From positions 1 through 56,425 of the forward strand of contig NZ_RQII01000033.1 in NCBI RefSeq assembly GCF_004761975.1: a stretch of DNA of 56,425 nucleotides, written 5' to 3'. The notes under the pieces were generated by a model that saw only the letters and a program-made list of their open reading frames with translations, was not told the DNA's origin and searched no databases. Shown here piece after piece: positions 8,385-17,072 of the stretch (its first letter is position 1; each line of letters starts with the position of its first letter). The DNA comes from Planococcus koreensis (GTDB taxonomy: Bacteria > Bacillota > Bacilli > Bacillales_A > Planococcaceae). Position numbers and translations under genes: made by a program.

Positions 8385-8399
8385 TGGCGGCAGGTTTTT
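8365..8399. terminator. Bidirectional terminator between regulator and MFS gene
   Basis: AAAAACCTGCCG pairs with CGGCAGGTTTTT across an 11-base loop. The hairpin contains the last codons and stop of the regulator and lies immediately past the MFS stop at 8401, so it serves both convergent genes. Confidence 0.9.
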
Positions 8400-8400
8400 G

Positions 8401-9618
8401 CTATTCATTCAAATGGACCGCTCCTATTTTCGGCATGGAGCGGATTTTTTTATTCGCCGTAAAGTACAGCGCAATCACCGCCAGCCCTGCCCCGCCGAGC
8501 AGCATCATATTCCCCGCTCCGATCAGCGGCGCAAAAATTCCACCAAGGAGTGCACCGAGCGGCATGGCGGACACGAGGACGCTGTCGATGATCGACGACA
8601 CGCGCGCCAGCTTGTCTTCGTCGATGGCCGTCTGCAAAAAAGTGATGAACAGGACGCTCATCATGCCGAACGGCACAAAAGCGAGCCCGAAGACGAAAAT
8701 GGAGACCCATAAATTGCCGGCAACCACTGAAAACGTCCATAACAGGAATGAACAGCCGGGCAGCACAATCATCAGCCTGCCAAGCGGGTACCTCATCAGT
8801 TTCGGCACCACTGCGGTTCCGATCAAATTGCCGATTGTCAGTGCGAGGATCAAATAGCCATAGACAGCGCCGCCTCCGCGTTCTGCGGCATAGACCGGCA
8901 AAACGGCGCTTGTGAGGCCGAAGGAAAAGTTCGCGACAAGAAACGGCAGGCAGATGACCAGCAAGCCCCCTGTAAAAAAATAGCTGAATCCTTGCTTCAG
9001 GCTCTCGCGGTAGCTTGGCCAGTCCATTTTCTGCGGCGCCGGCCGCTGCCGTTGTGGGCGGTCAGTTTTCAGAAAGCCAAAGAAAAATGCGGCAGCCAAG
9101 TAGGTCAAGGCATTGTAAAGATAAATGCCGCCGATGCCGATAAACAGAATCGAACCGGCAAATGCCGCTTTCATGGCGATGTCCACCAATAGCTGCGAGC
9201 TAGCGGCCAAAGAGTTGAATGCGCCTCTTTGCTCTGCCGGCACAATTTCCGGTACGACGGCTATTTCTGCAGTGCCTTGGAAATTCTCAAGGAATGAAAT
9301 CAGGAACAAAATAGTTAATACCAGCCAAACCGATTCGACGCCAACGAGCATCCCGGCTGGAATGGCGAGCATGAGGAGAAACTGAAAATATTGGGCGAAG
9401 ACCAATACCCTCTTTTTATTGAGCTCTTCGATGATCGGCCCAAACAGGAAATTCAAGGTTTTTGGAATCATCACAATGGCGGCAGCCAATCCCGTATAAA
9501 AAGGATTTCGCGTCAATTCAAAGACATACCAAATGACCGCCACCTCATACAAGCTGTCTCCCGAAACGGAAACCAGCCGCCCCAACCATAGATTGCGTAT
9601 TGCAGCATTTTTTAGCAT
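8401..9618 (-). CDS. MFS transporter (enterobactin/macrolide-exporter-like)
   Basis: A 405-residue major-facilitator protein with about 12 hydrophobic segments. It has a short N-terminus (MLKNAAIRNLWLGRLVSVSG) and the early motif PFYTGLAAAIVMIPKTLNF, typical of MFS_3 exporters (MefA/EntS-like). The central loop (FGFLKTDRPQRQRPAPQ) is basic. It is likely a drug or siderophore exporter; the substrate is not readable from sequence. ATG 9618 is chosen because AGGAG precedes it by about 7 nt, while the upstream ATG at 9633 overlaps that site. A perfect 32-bp palindrome lies 20 bp upstream and should bind the convergently encoded ArsR-like regulator. Confidence 0.9.
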   Translation of the reverse strand: MLKNAAIRNLWLGRLVSVSGDSLYEVAVIWYVFELTRNPFYTGLAAAIVMIPKTLNFLFGPIIEELNKKRVLVFAQYFQFLLMLAIPAGMLVGVESVWLVLTILFLISFLENFQGTAEIAVVPEIVPAEQRGAFNSLAASSQLLVDIAMKAAFAGSILFIGIGGIYLYNALTYLAAAFFFGFLKTDRPQRQRPAPQKMDWPSYRESLKQGFSYFFTGGLLVICLPFLVANFSFGLTSAVLPVYAAERGGGAVYGYLILALTIGNLIGTAVVPKLMRYPLGRLMIVLPGCSFLLWTFSVVAGNLWVSIFVFGLAFVPFGMMSVLFITFLQTAIDEDKLARVSSIIDSVLVSAMPLGALLGGIFAPLIGAGNMMLLGGAGLAVIALYFTANKKIRSMPKIGAVHLNE

Positions 9619-9637
9619 TCGTTCACTCCTCATAATA

Positions 9638-9669
9638 TTTTATCGTTAAAATTAATTTTAACGATAAAA
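9638..9669. promoter_or_regulatory. Perfect 32-bp palindromic operator of the MFS gene
   Basis: The site reads TTTTATCG, a 16-base AT-only palindromic centre (TTAAAATTAATTTTAA), then CGATAAAA. It is symmetrical at every position. It lies directly upstream of the exporter start, and a variant lies before the regulator gene at 7776-7807. Confidence 0.8.
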
Positions 9670-9726
9670 ACTCAAGAGTCAACCTTCATTAAAAAATATT
9701 TTTACGTAAAGCGGAAATAAGAACGT

Positions 9727-9757
9727 AAAAAAGAAGAGCGATATCTCCTCGCTCTTC
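9727..9757 (-). terminator. Terminator of the 38-residue small protein gene
   Basis: On the minus strand GAAGAGCGA and TCGCTCTTC pair across a 7-base loop, followed by a run of six T. It lies 26 bp beyond the stop of the small gene at 9783-9899. Confidence 0.85.
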
Positions 9758-9782
9758 CCTCTCGTTGAAGCTAAAACAGTTT

Positions 9783-9899
9783 TTATTTGCGTTTGCGTTT
9801 ATTGAATGTGTAAATTCCGAATACGAAAGCCAGCGGTACGATTACGATTAAAGCGAATACCGCGAGCACGCCAATGATATTAAGCAAATTAGCATCCAT
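9783..9899 (-). CDS. Small one-helix membrane protein (38 residues)
   Basis: The peptide starts MDANLLNIIGVLAVFALIVI, has one hydrophobic helix of about 25 residues, and ends in a strongly basic tail (NKRKRK). The ATG is preceded by an AAAAGGAGACAAGGG site and the stop is followed by a good terminator, which together support a real gene despite its size. Orientation by the positive-inside rule puts the C-terminus in the cytoplasm. No function is known to me. Confidence 0.65.
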   Translation of the reverse strand: MDANLLNIIGVLAVFALIVIVPLAFVFGIYTFNKRKRK

Positions 9900-9979
9900 A
9901 GCCCTTGTCTCCTTTTGCATTGTCTTCATGTCCGTTCCCTCTATTACGATACCACAGATGCCTGTTTTAAGCGCCGGAG

Positions 9980-10540
9980 CTAACAGCCCTGACGTTCACC
10001 GTTGATTCGGCCCATCACAATCGTATTGCAATAGCGGCCACCGGAAAGAAGTTTATCGTTCTTTAAAACCCCTTCGACGCTGAAGCCCATTTTTTCGTAT
10101 AAGCGGATGGCTGTAACATTGCTTTCGACAACGCTTAAAGCGATTTTGGCTATGCCGTTTGAGTCAGCCCAGCGGATCGACTCCTGGAGCAGATTCCGGC
10201 CGATGCCGATGCCCCAATAGGGCTGCAGGATCATGATGCCGAAATCCACCTTATGCTCAGAACGCTTGAGATGGCTTCCCTGGCAGCGGGAAAAGCCTGC
10301 AAGCTTCCCATCCGCTTCCGCTACGAGAAACAGGCTGCGGCTGCTTTCCGTGTCCAATTCAATCAAACGAACGAAGTCGTCCCGATCCATGAAGTCTTCT
10401 CCGGGCTCCCTGTCCAGGTTTTCAGTTTCCCCATCCGCCTGCAGCCGCAGCCTGGAAAGCTCCTCTGCATCCCGCTCCTCAGCTGGCCGAATGGCGTAAG
10501 CTGAGCCGTTTGCGTTGAATTCTCTTTGCGCCCATTTCAT
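9980..10540 (-). CDS. GNAT-family N-acetyltransferase
   Basis: A 186-residue GNAT protein: YAIRPAEERDAEELSRLRLQ starts the fold, and VDFGIMILQPYWGIGIGRNLLQ contains the acetyl-CoA pyrophosphate loop (W-G-I-G-I-G-R). VESNVTAIRLYEKMGFSVEGV is the terminal N-x-x-A-x-x-L-Y-x-x-x-G-F motif. The substrate could be a protein N-terminus, a small amine or an antibiotic; nothing here decides it. The ATG follows AAGGGGGAT. The gene starts 29 bp after the stop of the dihydroorotate-dehydrogenase-like gene on the same strand, so the two are probably co-transcribed. Confidence 0.9.
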   Translation of the reverse strand: MKWAQREFNANGSAYAIRPAEERDAEELSRLRLQADGETENLDREPGEDFMDRDDFVRLIELDTESSRSLFLVAEADGKLAGFSRCQGSHLKRSEHKVDFGIMILQPYWGIGIGRNLLQESIRWADSNGIAKIALSVVESNVTAIRLYEKMGFSVEGVLKNDKLLSGGRYCNTIVMGRINGERQGC

Positions 10541-10569
10541 TTTTTATTATCCCCCTTATACGGACCCCT

Positions 10570-12411
10570 TCACGCTTCCTTATAGAAGAAAAAGTCCTTT
10601 GAAAACCATAAGCCGGTGCCGTATAGCACCAAGCCGATAAACGCAGGCAATAAATGGATGAATGTTGTGTAGCCGATGAGGTAATGCACGGAAATGGCTG
10701 CGCTGAATGCCGGAATGCCGCCGAACAGAAAGGTCTGCCAGACCCATTTTTCCCCTTGCCGGAAACCCCATAGCGCCAGCATCAGCACCAGCAAGCCGAC
10801 GCTGAAAAGTGCACTGCCGAAGCCTGCACGGTCATGCGCAATTACCGGGATCAGCCGGCCGTTAAGCGACGCCAGCTGTTCAGGCGGCATGCAGATATAG
10901 GCGATGTCAGTCGCGACGAAGACGCCCGTTACGCCGATCAGCGAAATGACCAGTCCACCAATTGCCAACGCAACGCCAAGCGACACAAAAGCGAGCTGGC
11001 CCCAAAGACTCCGTTTCCATGCTTTGTGGTTCGTGCGATTTTCCGATTTCGGCTGCTCGTTCAGCGGCTTCGATGCCTGGAAGCCTTTCCAGAACAGCGG
11101 CAGCAAAATCAGCCACAACAAGCCGTGCAGCCAGTCGAAATAACCGAAGCCTAAAAACAGCAGGATGCCGAGGAACCCGACAGCTCCGGCGATGTGGATC
11201 GCACTTTTCGCCCAGTGCAGGCCGCGCCGGACGCCGTGGCGCGCAAGCTGCATGTAAATCAAACCGCCCGAAATCATCGTGCCGGCAACCGTCATGCGGT
11301 CATGCTGCATGAAACGGTAGATCCGCGGATTCAGCGCCATCAGCTCTTCCCGCGTCAAGCGCAGGAATTTCTCATCGTACGGCAGCACAACAACCGTCAG
11401 GCTGACAACCAACGCTGCGACGCCAGCAAGCACCATGATGAAGCCGAACAGCCAGTGCCAATGCCAGCCGCTGTTATCCGCTTGTTGCGGCTCCCGGTCG
11501 TGGAGGAAGGCCTCATTGATCCGTTTTGGCAATCCCGGACCGGTTTCGACGTAGCCGCTGGACAACATGACCGCGTCAGCGCCGGAGCGGAAAAGCGTGA
11601 CGGCGTCCCCGGGTTCAGCAATGCCGCCAACCGTAATGACCGGCAAGTGGAGTTCGGCTTTCATGCACCTTACTGCCGCTCCGATTTCAGCCGTCTGGCC
11701 ATCAGGAAATTCGATGCCAAAAGGTGACTCGATGCCGCGTTCTTCAACCAGGATTCCATCGATCCAGCCGTTTCCGGCCAATTCGCTAAGGCGCGGAAGA
11801 TCGAGGTTTGCCAGATCGCATGCGTATAGGAGCGGCTTGTTTCCTGCCGCGTGCTTCAATGCTTGAAAGTCGTTCGCGGCGAAAGGGTTAGCCGTGATAA
11901 AGGCGTCGCCTGAATCACGCAGACTCGCTGTGATTCGGAGTGTTTCCTCTATAGAAGCCTCTGGGTCGATGCGGATCAGCAGCGGTTTCTTGAAGTTTTT
12001 TAACTTCGCTAGTTTATCGCGTGTTTCATTTACCCCAAGCGATTCCCCTTGACGGGAAAACGCGATCCTCCCGGTGGTTTTATTGAAGCCGACAGCCTCA
12101 CCGTTTTGGGGCTCGGCCGATACTGGACCGACTTCGATAAAGCCGAAGCCCAAATTGCCGAATGTGGCCGTTCCGGCGAGTAACGGGTCGATTTTCCCGC
12201 TCAAACCGACCGGGTTCGACAACGCAAGCCCAGCGACAACCGACTGCAGCTTCTTAGAAGGTTCGGTATGGCCCAGTATTTCAATGAATGCCCCGCCTCC
12301 GGGGAACGAAGAAACCGCGTTCATGCCGCGGTGGATAAAGTTTCTGCTCTTTGCAGCCGGCATTTTATCGAGCGCCGGCTTAAAAATCGTATGGTACGTC
12401 CAATCCGGCAA
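10570..12411 (-). CDS. Dihydroorotate dehydrogenase-like FMN enzyme fused to a multi-helix membrane domain
   Basis: Residues 1-310 match the class-2 dihydroorotate dehydrogenase TIM barrel: a short N-terminal helix (FKPALDKMPAAKSRNFIHRGM), ALSNPVGLSGKIDP, GFGFIEVGPVSAEPQ and the C-terminal FMN-phosphate loop (LPVITVGGIAEPGDAVTLFRSGAD). The usual catalytic Ser/Asn region is divergent. Residues 320-613 add about eight hydrophobic segments in two similar blocks, each with a periplasmic loop carrying a MALNPRIYRFMQHDR- or LASLNGRLIPVIAHDR-type motif. So the membrane part is an internal duplication. The start is set at TTG 12411 (SD AGGAAG); TTG 12444 gives 11 more residues. It is likely not the pyrimidine-operon PyrD. 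Confidence 0.82.
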   Translation of the reverse strand: MPDWTYHTIFKPALDKMPAAKSRNFIHRGMNAVSSFPGGGAFIEILGHTEPSKKLQSVVAGLALSNPVGLSGKIDPLLAGTATFGNLGFGFIEVGPVSAEPQNGEAVGFNKTTGRIAFSRQGESLGVNETRDKLAKLKNFKKPLLIRIDPEASIEETLRITASLRDSGDAFITANPFAANDFQALKHAAGNKPLLYACDLANLDLPRLSELAGNGWIDGILVEERGIESPFGIEFPDGQTAEIGAAVRCMKAELHLPVITVGGIAEPGDAVTLFRSGADAVMLSSGYVETGPGLPKRINEAFLHDREPQQADNSGWHWHWLFGFIMVLAGVAALVVSLTVVVLPYDEKFLRLTREELMALNPRIYRFMQHDRMTVAGTMISGGLIYMQLARHGVRRGLHWAKSAIHIAGAVGFLGILLFLGFGYFDWLHGLLWLILLPLFWKGFQASKPLNEQPKSENRTNHKAWKRSLWGQLAFVSLGVALAIGGLVISLIGVTGVFVATDIAYICMPPEQLASLNGRLIPVIAHDRAGFGSALFSVGLLVLMLALWGFRQGEKWVWQTFLFGGIPAFSAAISVHYLIGYTTFIHLLPAFIGLVLYGTGLWFSKDFFFYKEA

Positions 12412-12510
12412 GCTAATCACTTCCTGATATTCAGTCTGTTTCAATCATACACAGAAAATTCCAGTTCTGCCAGACGAGAATCTACGCGGAATCGATATTG
12501 TGGCAGGCAG

Positions 12511-12630
12511 AATGCGTTTATGCGCGCTCAGGAAGATTTACGTGCGTTCAGCGGGATTTACGTGCGTTCAGAAAGATTTATGCGCGTTCACAACAATTTA
12601 CGAGCGCCCAGCGAATTTTACGCGCGTTTA
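12511..12630 (+). repeat. Six-unit 20-bp tandem repeat array (array B)
   Basis: Six 20-base units start at 12511, 12531, 12551, 12571, 12591 and 12611, with the core ATTTACGNGCGTTCA. The core is the reverse complement of the array A motif at 6008-6127. Both arrays have six units and the same period but opposite orientation. It lies between the DHODH-like gene (upstream side) and the acyl-CoA synthetase terminator. Confidence 0.9.
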
Positions 12631-12655
12631 GCCGCGCAACGCCAATAAACGCCAC

Positions 12656-12687
12656 AAAAAGCCGGCTCCTCGAACGAGCCGGCTTTT
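12656..12687 (-). terminator. Terminator of the acyl-CoA synthetase gene
   Basis: A GC-rich hairpin: AAAAAGCCGGCTC pairs with GAGCCGGCTTTT across a 7-base loop, and the minus strand ends in a T run. It sits 10 bp past the stop codon. Confidence 0.95.
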
Positions 12688-12696
12688 CCCATTTCA

Positions 12697-14292
12697 TCAA
12701 TTCACTTTTTTCGAGCTGTTCCAGTACATTTCACGCAAGCGGAATTTCTGCAGCTTGCCGGTTGCTGTCTTCGGCAGCGCTTCAACAAAATCGATCGTTT
12801 TCGGCGTCTTGAAATGCGCCATGTTCTCACGCGTGTAGGCGATGATGTCCTGTTCGGTGCACGTTGCGCCCGGATGCAGCACGATGATGGCTTTCGGCAC
12901 CTCGCCCCATTTCTCGTCCGGCACCGCGATAACGGCCACTTCCAGGATATCCGGATGCTTGTACAGGACGCCTTCGATTTCAGTCGACGAAATGTTTTCG
13001 CCGCCGGAAATGATCATGTCCTTGATGCGGTCCTGGATTTCGATATAACCGTCGGGATAGGTCACTGCCAAATCGCCCGTATAGAACCAGCCATCGCGAA
13101 TCGCTTCAGCGGTCTTCTCCGGATCTTTGTAATAGCCGCTCATGACGACGTTTCCTCGAGTGACGATTTCGCCCAGCTCTTTGCCGTTCCATGCCACTTC
13201 ACGGCCGTCTTCCTGGCTGACGACTTTCGTTTCGCCATTGAACGCGAGCTCGATGCCTTGGCGCGCTTTGATGTTCGCCTGCTCATCTGGCGACAGCGAG
13301 TCAAAGGCCTTATGCCATTCGCAATAAAGGATGAACGGCGACGTCTCCGTCAAGCCATAGACATGCATCATGTTCAAACCGAGCACTGCCTGCGCCTTGG
13401 CAATCAACGCTGCAGCCGGAGGAGCTCCTGCTGTCGCCATGCGGGGGCTTGTGGTGATCTTGACTTCTTTCGCTTTCGGTTCATTGACAAGCATGTTGAC
13501 GACGGTCGGTGCACCGCATAATAACGACACGTTGTGCTTTTCAAAAAGCTCCAAAATGAGCGGCGGATCCACTTTCCGCAGGCAGATATGCGTGCCGCCT
13601 GCAGCCGTCAGCGCCCAGACGCCGCCCCAGCCGTTCGCGTGGAACATCGGCAAGGTGTGCAAATAAACATCGTCATGCACAACATTCAAATGGTACATGA
13701 AGTTGGCGGCATTCAAGTAATTCGCACGGTGCGTCAGCATGACGCCTTTCGGATTCGACGTCGTGCCGCTCGTGTAATTGAGCGTCAGCATCTGATTCTC
13801 GTCGATATCGACTGGCGCCAGGACCGAATCTGCCGGAATCTCGCTGATGAATTCCTCGTACGAAACGCCTTCAAGCGCAGAGTCATGGCCCGGCACATCG
13901 ACGATAATGAACTTTTCGAGCGGCAGGTTGCCTTGGATCCCTTCGATCAACTTGCCGAATTCCGCATCGACGATAATCATTTTTGCATCACTGTGGCGGA
14001 TGATGTACTCAAGGTCTTTGGCGACCAGCCGGTAATTGAGCGGCACCATGACGGCTCCGAGCTGGCAGATGCCATAGAAGCATTCCAACATATAATGCGT
14101 GTTCGGCAGCATGACAGCGACATGGTCGCCTTTTAAAATCCCAGCGTTTTGGAGCGCGAACGCCAACTGGTCCGTGCGCTTTCCGAATTCCTTGTATGTA
14201 AACTTCTTGTCTTCATCGATGACTGCAATTTTCTCCGGATAATACTTGATAGCACGGCGCTTCCAATCTAACGGCGTCAATGGTGCAAACAT
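12697..14292 (-). CDS. AMP-forming acyl-CoA synthetase (fatty-acid--CoA ligase family)
   Basis: A 531-residue adenylate-forming enzyme that would activate a carboxylic acid with ATP and couple it to CoA. The AMP-binding P-loop LNYTSGTTSNPKGVMLTHR is at about residues 170-188. MMHVYGLTETSPF is motif A5, GWFYTGDLAVTYPDGYIEI the hinge-adjacent A7, and RIKDMIISGGENISSTEIE A8. The catalytic lysine is in LPKTATGKLQKF. It resembles short/medium- or long-chain ligases of Bacillus. The substrate is not decidable. ATG 14292 is preferred over 14298 by spacing from GAAGGGG. A consensus promoter lies about 50 bp upstream. It is monocistronic, with its own terminator. Confidence 0.92.
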   Translation of the reverse strand: MFAPLTPLDWKRRAIKYYPEKIAVIDEDKKFTYKEFGKRTDQLAFALQNAGILKGDHVAVMLPNTHYMLECFYGICQLGAVMVPLNYRLVAKDLEYIIRHSDAKMIIVDAEFGKLIEGIQGNLPLEKFIIVDVPGHDSALEGVSYEEFISEIPADSVLAPVDIDENQMLTLNYTSGTTSNPKGVMLTHRANYLNAANFMYHLNVVHDDVYLHTLPMFHANGWGGVWALTAAGGTHICLRKVDPPLILELFEKHNVSLLCGAPTVVNMLVNEPKAKEVKITTSPRMATAGAPPAAALIAKAQAVLGLNMMHVYGLTETSPFILYCEWHKAFDSLSPDEQANIKARQGIELAFNGETKVVSQEDGREVAWNGKELGEIVTRGNVVMSGYYKDPEKTAEAIRDGWFYTGDLAVTYPDGYIEIQDRIKDMIISGGENISSTEIEGVLYKHPDILEVAVIAVPDEKWGEVPKAIIVLHPGATCTEQDIIAYTRENMAHFKTPKTIDFVEALPKTATGKLQKFRLREMYWNSSKKVN

Positions 14293-14341
14293 GGTCATTT
14301 CCCCTTCCGGTATCTGTAGTAATCAAAACTGTTATATAGCA

Positions 14342-14370
14342 AGTATATGGACCTGGTAAAACTGTGTCAA
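14342..14370 (-). promoter_or_regulatory. Consensus sigma-A promoter of the acyl-CoA synthetase gene
   Basis: On the minus strand TTGACA (14370-14365), exactly 17 bases, then TATACT (14347-14342). A perfect -35 and optimal spacing place the transcription start near 14335. Confidence 0.8.
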
Positions 14371-14580
14371 CGAAGTAGTCGGAATTTATCAAAAATAGCT
14401 GAACCACTTAGGAACTATTTTAGTTTACATAATTAATATATTTATTACATAAGAACTTGTTTATATACAGATTTATAAGAACAGATAAATACGTAAACAA
14501 AAGGTTACATAATATTTATATCAAATTCATAAGTATTTACTTATACCCAACCCCTCCCCCCTTTTTAGAGTTCAATACAC
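14371..14580. other. AT-rich gap between acyl-CoA synthetase promoter and parC terminator
   Basis: About 210 AT-rich bases of head-to-tail minus-strand spacing lie here. There is a pyrimidine-rich tract (cccctccccccc-like) at about 14550-14562. I see no gene or hairpin. Confidence 0.4.
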
Positions 14581-14581
14581 G

Positions 14582-14612
14582 AAAAAAGAGAGGATCCACA
14601 AGTGTGGACCCT
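14582..14612 (-). terminator. Terminator of parE-parC
   Basis: On the minus strand AGGGTCCACA and TGTGGATCCT pair with one wobble across a short loop. They are followed by CTCTTTTTT, about 20 bp after the parC stop. Confidence 0.85.
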
Positions 14613-14630
14613 CCCTTCCCTTCACCTTAT

Positions 14631-17072
14631 TCACGCCTGCTCTTTTGGAGCGGGCATTTCTTTCTTGTAGACTGCTGTCACTTTTCCATCCGAGCTCTCA
14701 TCCACAAGGAATGAGCCGTTCGAATAGCGGTCAACTGTTTTTAATGCGGTTGCCGCAAGTGGAAGCCGGACGCCTTTGGATGTTTCCATTAAGATTTCCT
14801 CTGAACCGGTTACCGATAAGACGCAGACGACACGGTGCGGATTCGATTTCAATTCCCGCAGCATGACGACGCCGCGTTTCGCGCGGCTTCCGATTTCAAA
14901 TTCTTGAAGCTTCATCTTCTTGGCAGCTCCGCGCTGCGTGACCAATACCAGGTCCTGCTTTTGCTGCGGATCGATCATGATAGCGGATACGACGGTGTCG
15001 CCGTCTTTTAAGTTCACGCCTTTTACCCCTGCTGTACGTAGTCCCGTTATCGGAATTTCTTCGAGCGGGAAGCGCACACCATAAGCTTGATTCGTTGCAA
15101 TGAACAATTCGGTCTCTTTCGTGACGACTCCGGCAAAAATCATTTTGTCGTCGCCTTTGAGGTTCATCGTCTTGATGGCACGCGAGTAGCGCTGGATGTG
15201 ATAATCCTTTAATGCCGAACGCTTCACCATGCCGTTTTTCGAAACGGTCAGGATGCTGGCGTCGGCATCGAAGTTCTCAAACGGATAAACCGCCAAAATC
15301 GATTCGTTCGGTTCCAGCTGCACGATGCTCGATAAATGCTGGCCAAGGTCTTTCCACTTGATGTCCGGCAATTCGTTGATCGGCTGGTAGACGAAATTCC
15401 CGCCAGTTGTGAAGATCAAGATCGTGTGCTGTGTATTCAAATTGCGCTCGAACAACAGATGGTCAGAATCTTTCATTGCAAAATCCTGGCCGTTCGATGC
15501 TGCATGGGAACGCGGGCTGGTGCGTTTCACATAGCCTTCTTTCGTCACGGTGACAACGACGTCCTCACTTGGAATCAGCAATTCACGCGTGATGGTGATT
15601 TCCTGAATTTTGTCTTCGATGACCGAACGGCGCGGTTCTGCAAATTGCTTGCGGATGACGGCCAATTCTTTTTTGATGACATTTTTCAGCTTTGTGGCGC
15701 TTGTCAAAATCCCGGTCAATTCGGCGATGAGCTTTCGCAAGCTTTCCGCTTCGTTGCGCAATTCTGTGATGTCGGTATTCGTCAGGCGGTATAGCTGCAA
15801 GCTGACGATCGCTTCCGCTTGTGCCTCAGAAAAGGCGAATGAAGAAATCAAGTTATTCTTCGCATCGCGTTTGTCTTTCGACGCGCGGATTGTTTTGATG
15901 ACTTCATCGAGGATCGACAATGCTTTGATCAAGCCTTCGACGATGTGCATGCGATCATTCGCTTTTTGCAAATCGAATTCCGATCGTTTCGTGATGATTT
16001 CTTTCTGGTGAATGATGTAAGCGTCAAGCGACGTCTGCAGCGTCATCATCGTTGGCCGGCGTTTGTGGATGGCGACCATATTGAAGTTATAGCTCACTTG
16101 AAGATCCGTATTTTTATACAGGTAGTTCAAGATGCCATTGGCGTCCATGTCTTTTTTCAATTCGATGACGATGCGCAGGCCGGTTCTGTCGGATTCATCG
16201 CGGACTTCCGAGATGCCTTCGAGTTTGCGGTCGAAGCGCTGGTCATCGATTTTTTTGATCATGCTGGCTTTATTGACTTCAAAGGGAATTTCGGTGATGA
16301 CGATTTGTTCTTTGCCGCCTTTAAGCGGTTCGATATCCGCTTTCGAGCGGATGATGATCTTGCCTTTACCGGTTTCATACGCCTTGCGGATGCCGTCGAC
16401 GCCTTGAATGATACCGCCTGTCGGGAAATCGGGCCCTTTGATGACCGTCATCAGCTCCTCAACCGTCGCGTTCGGGTTGTCCATGCGCATAAGCACAGCG
16501 TCAAGCACTTCGTGCAACGCGTGCGGTGGGATATCCGTCGCGTAGCCGGCAGAAATCCCGGTCGAACCGTTCACCAGCAAGTTTGGGAAACGCGATGGCA
16601 AGACCGTCGGCTCCATATCCGAATCATCGAAGTTCGGGATGAATTCGACGGTGCGTTTGTCGATATCGCGCAACAATTCGCCGGCAATCGCCGACAAACG
16701 AGCTTCGGTGTAACGCATCGCGGCTGGCGAATCGCCATCCATCGAACCGTTATTGCCGTGCATTTCAACTAACATGTGGCGCACTTTCCAATCCTGGCTC
16801 AAGCGCACCATCGCTTCGTACACGGACGTATCGCCGTGCGGGTGGTAGTTACCGATTACGTTACCGACCGTTTTGGCGGATTTCCGGAACGCTTTATCGT
16901 TGGTATTGCCTTCTTTGTACATGGCATATAAAATCCGGCGCTGAACAGGTTTCAACCCGTCGCGCGCATCCGGAAGTGCGCGGTCCTGGATGATGTATTT
17001 ACTGTAACGCCCAAACCGATCGCCGATGACTTCTTCTAATGGCAGATCTTGATAACGTTCGGTTTGTGTCAT
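14631..17072 (-). CDS. parC: DNA topoisomerase IV subunit A
   Basis: This 813-residue subunit cleaves and rejoins DNA to decatenate daughter chromosomes, working as a ParC2ParE2 heterotetramer. The winged-helix breakage-reunion domain contains GNYHPHGDTSVYEAMVRLS (quinolone-determining region, with Thr82 at the usual Ser position and E86). The catalytic tyrosine Y121 lies in AMRYTEARLS. The C-terminal 300 residues form the pinwheel of repeated blades (for example TVTKEGYVKRTS and TVSKNGMVKRSALKDYH). ParC rather than GyrA is supported by the adjoining parE and the lack of a canonical GyrA box. The start overlaps the parE stop by 4 bases (ATGA), so translation is coupled. Confidence 0.97.
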   Translation of the reverse strand: MTQTERYQDLPLEEVIGDRFGRYSKYIIQDRALPDARDGLKPVQRRILYAMYKEGNTNDKAFRKSAKTVGNVIGNYHPHGDTSVYEAMVRLSQDWKVRHMLVEMHGNNGSMDGDSPAAMRYTEARLSAIAGELLRDIDKRTVEFIPNFDDSDMEPTVLPSRFPNLLVNGSTGISAGYATDIPPHALHEVLDAVLMRMDNPNATVEELMTVIKGPDFPTGGIIQGVDGIRKAYETGKGKIIIRSKADIEPLKGGKEQIVITEIPFEVNKASMIKKIDDQRFDRKLEGISEVRDESDRTGLRIVIELKKDMDANGILNYLYKNTDLQVSYNFNMVAIHKRRPTMMTLQTSLDAYIIHQKEIITKRSEFDLQKANDRMHIVEGLIKALSILDEVIKTIRASKDKRDAKNNLISSFAFSEAQAEAIVSLQLYRLTNTDITELRNEAESLRKLIAELTGILTSATKLKNVIKKELAVIRKQFAEPRRSVIEDKIQEITITRELLIPSEDVVVTVTKEGYVKRTSPRSHAASNGQDFAMKDSDHLLFERNLNTQHTILIFTTGGNFVYQPINELPDIKWKDLGQHLSSIVQLEPNESILAVYPFENFDADASILTVSKNGMVKRSALKDYHIQRYSRAIKTMNLKGDDKMIFAGVVTKETELFIATNQAYGVRFPLEEIPITGLRTAGVKGVNLKDGDTVVSAIMIDPQQKQDLVLVTQRGAAKKMKLQEFEIGSRAKRGVVMLRELKSNPHRVVCVLSVTGSEEILMETSKGVRLPLAATALKTVDRYSNGSFLVDESSDGKVTAVYKKEMPAPKEQA

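Noticed and set aside
11194..11727. A 177-residue frame opposite the DHODH-like gene
   Set aside because: Antisense shadow without start signals or homologous motifs.
12268..12648. A 126-residue open frame ending in similar motifs
   Set aside because: It runs across array B and antisense to the DHODH-like gene; artefact.
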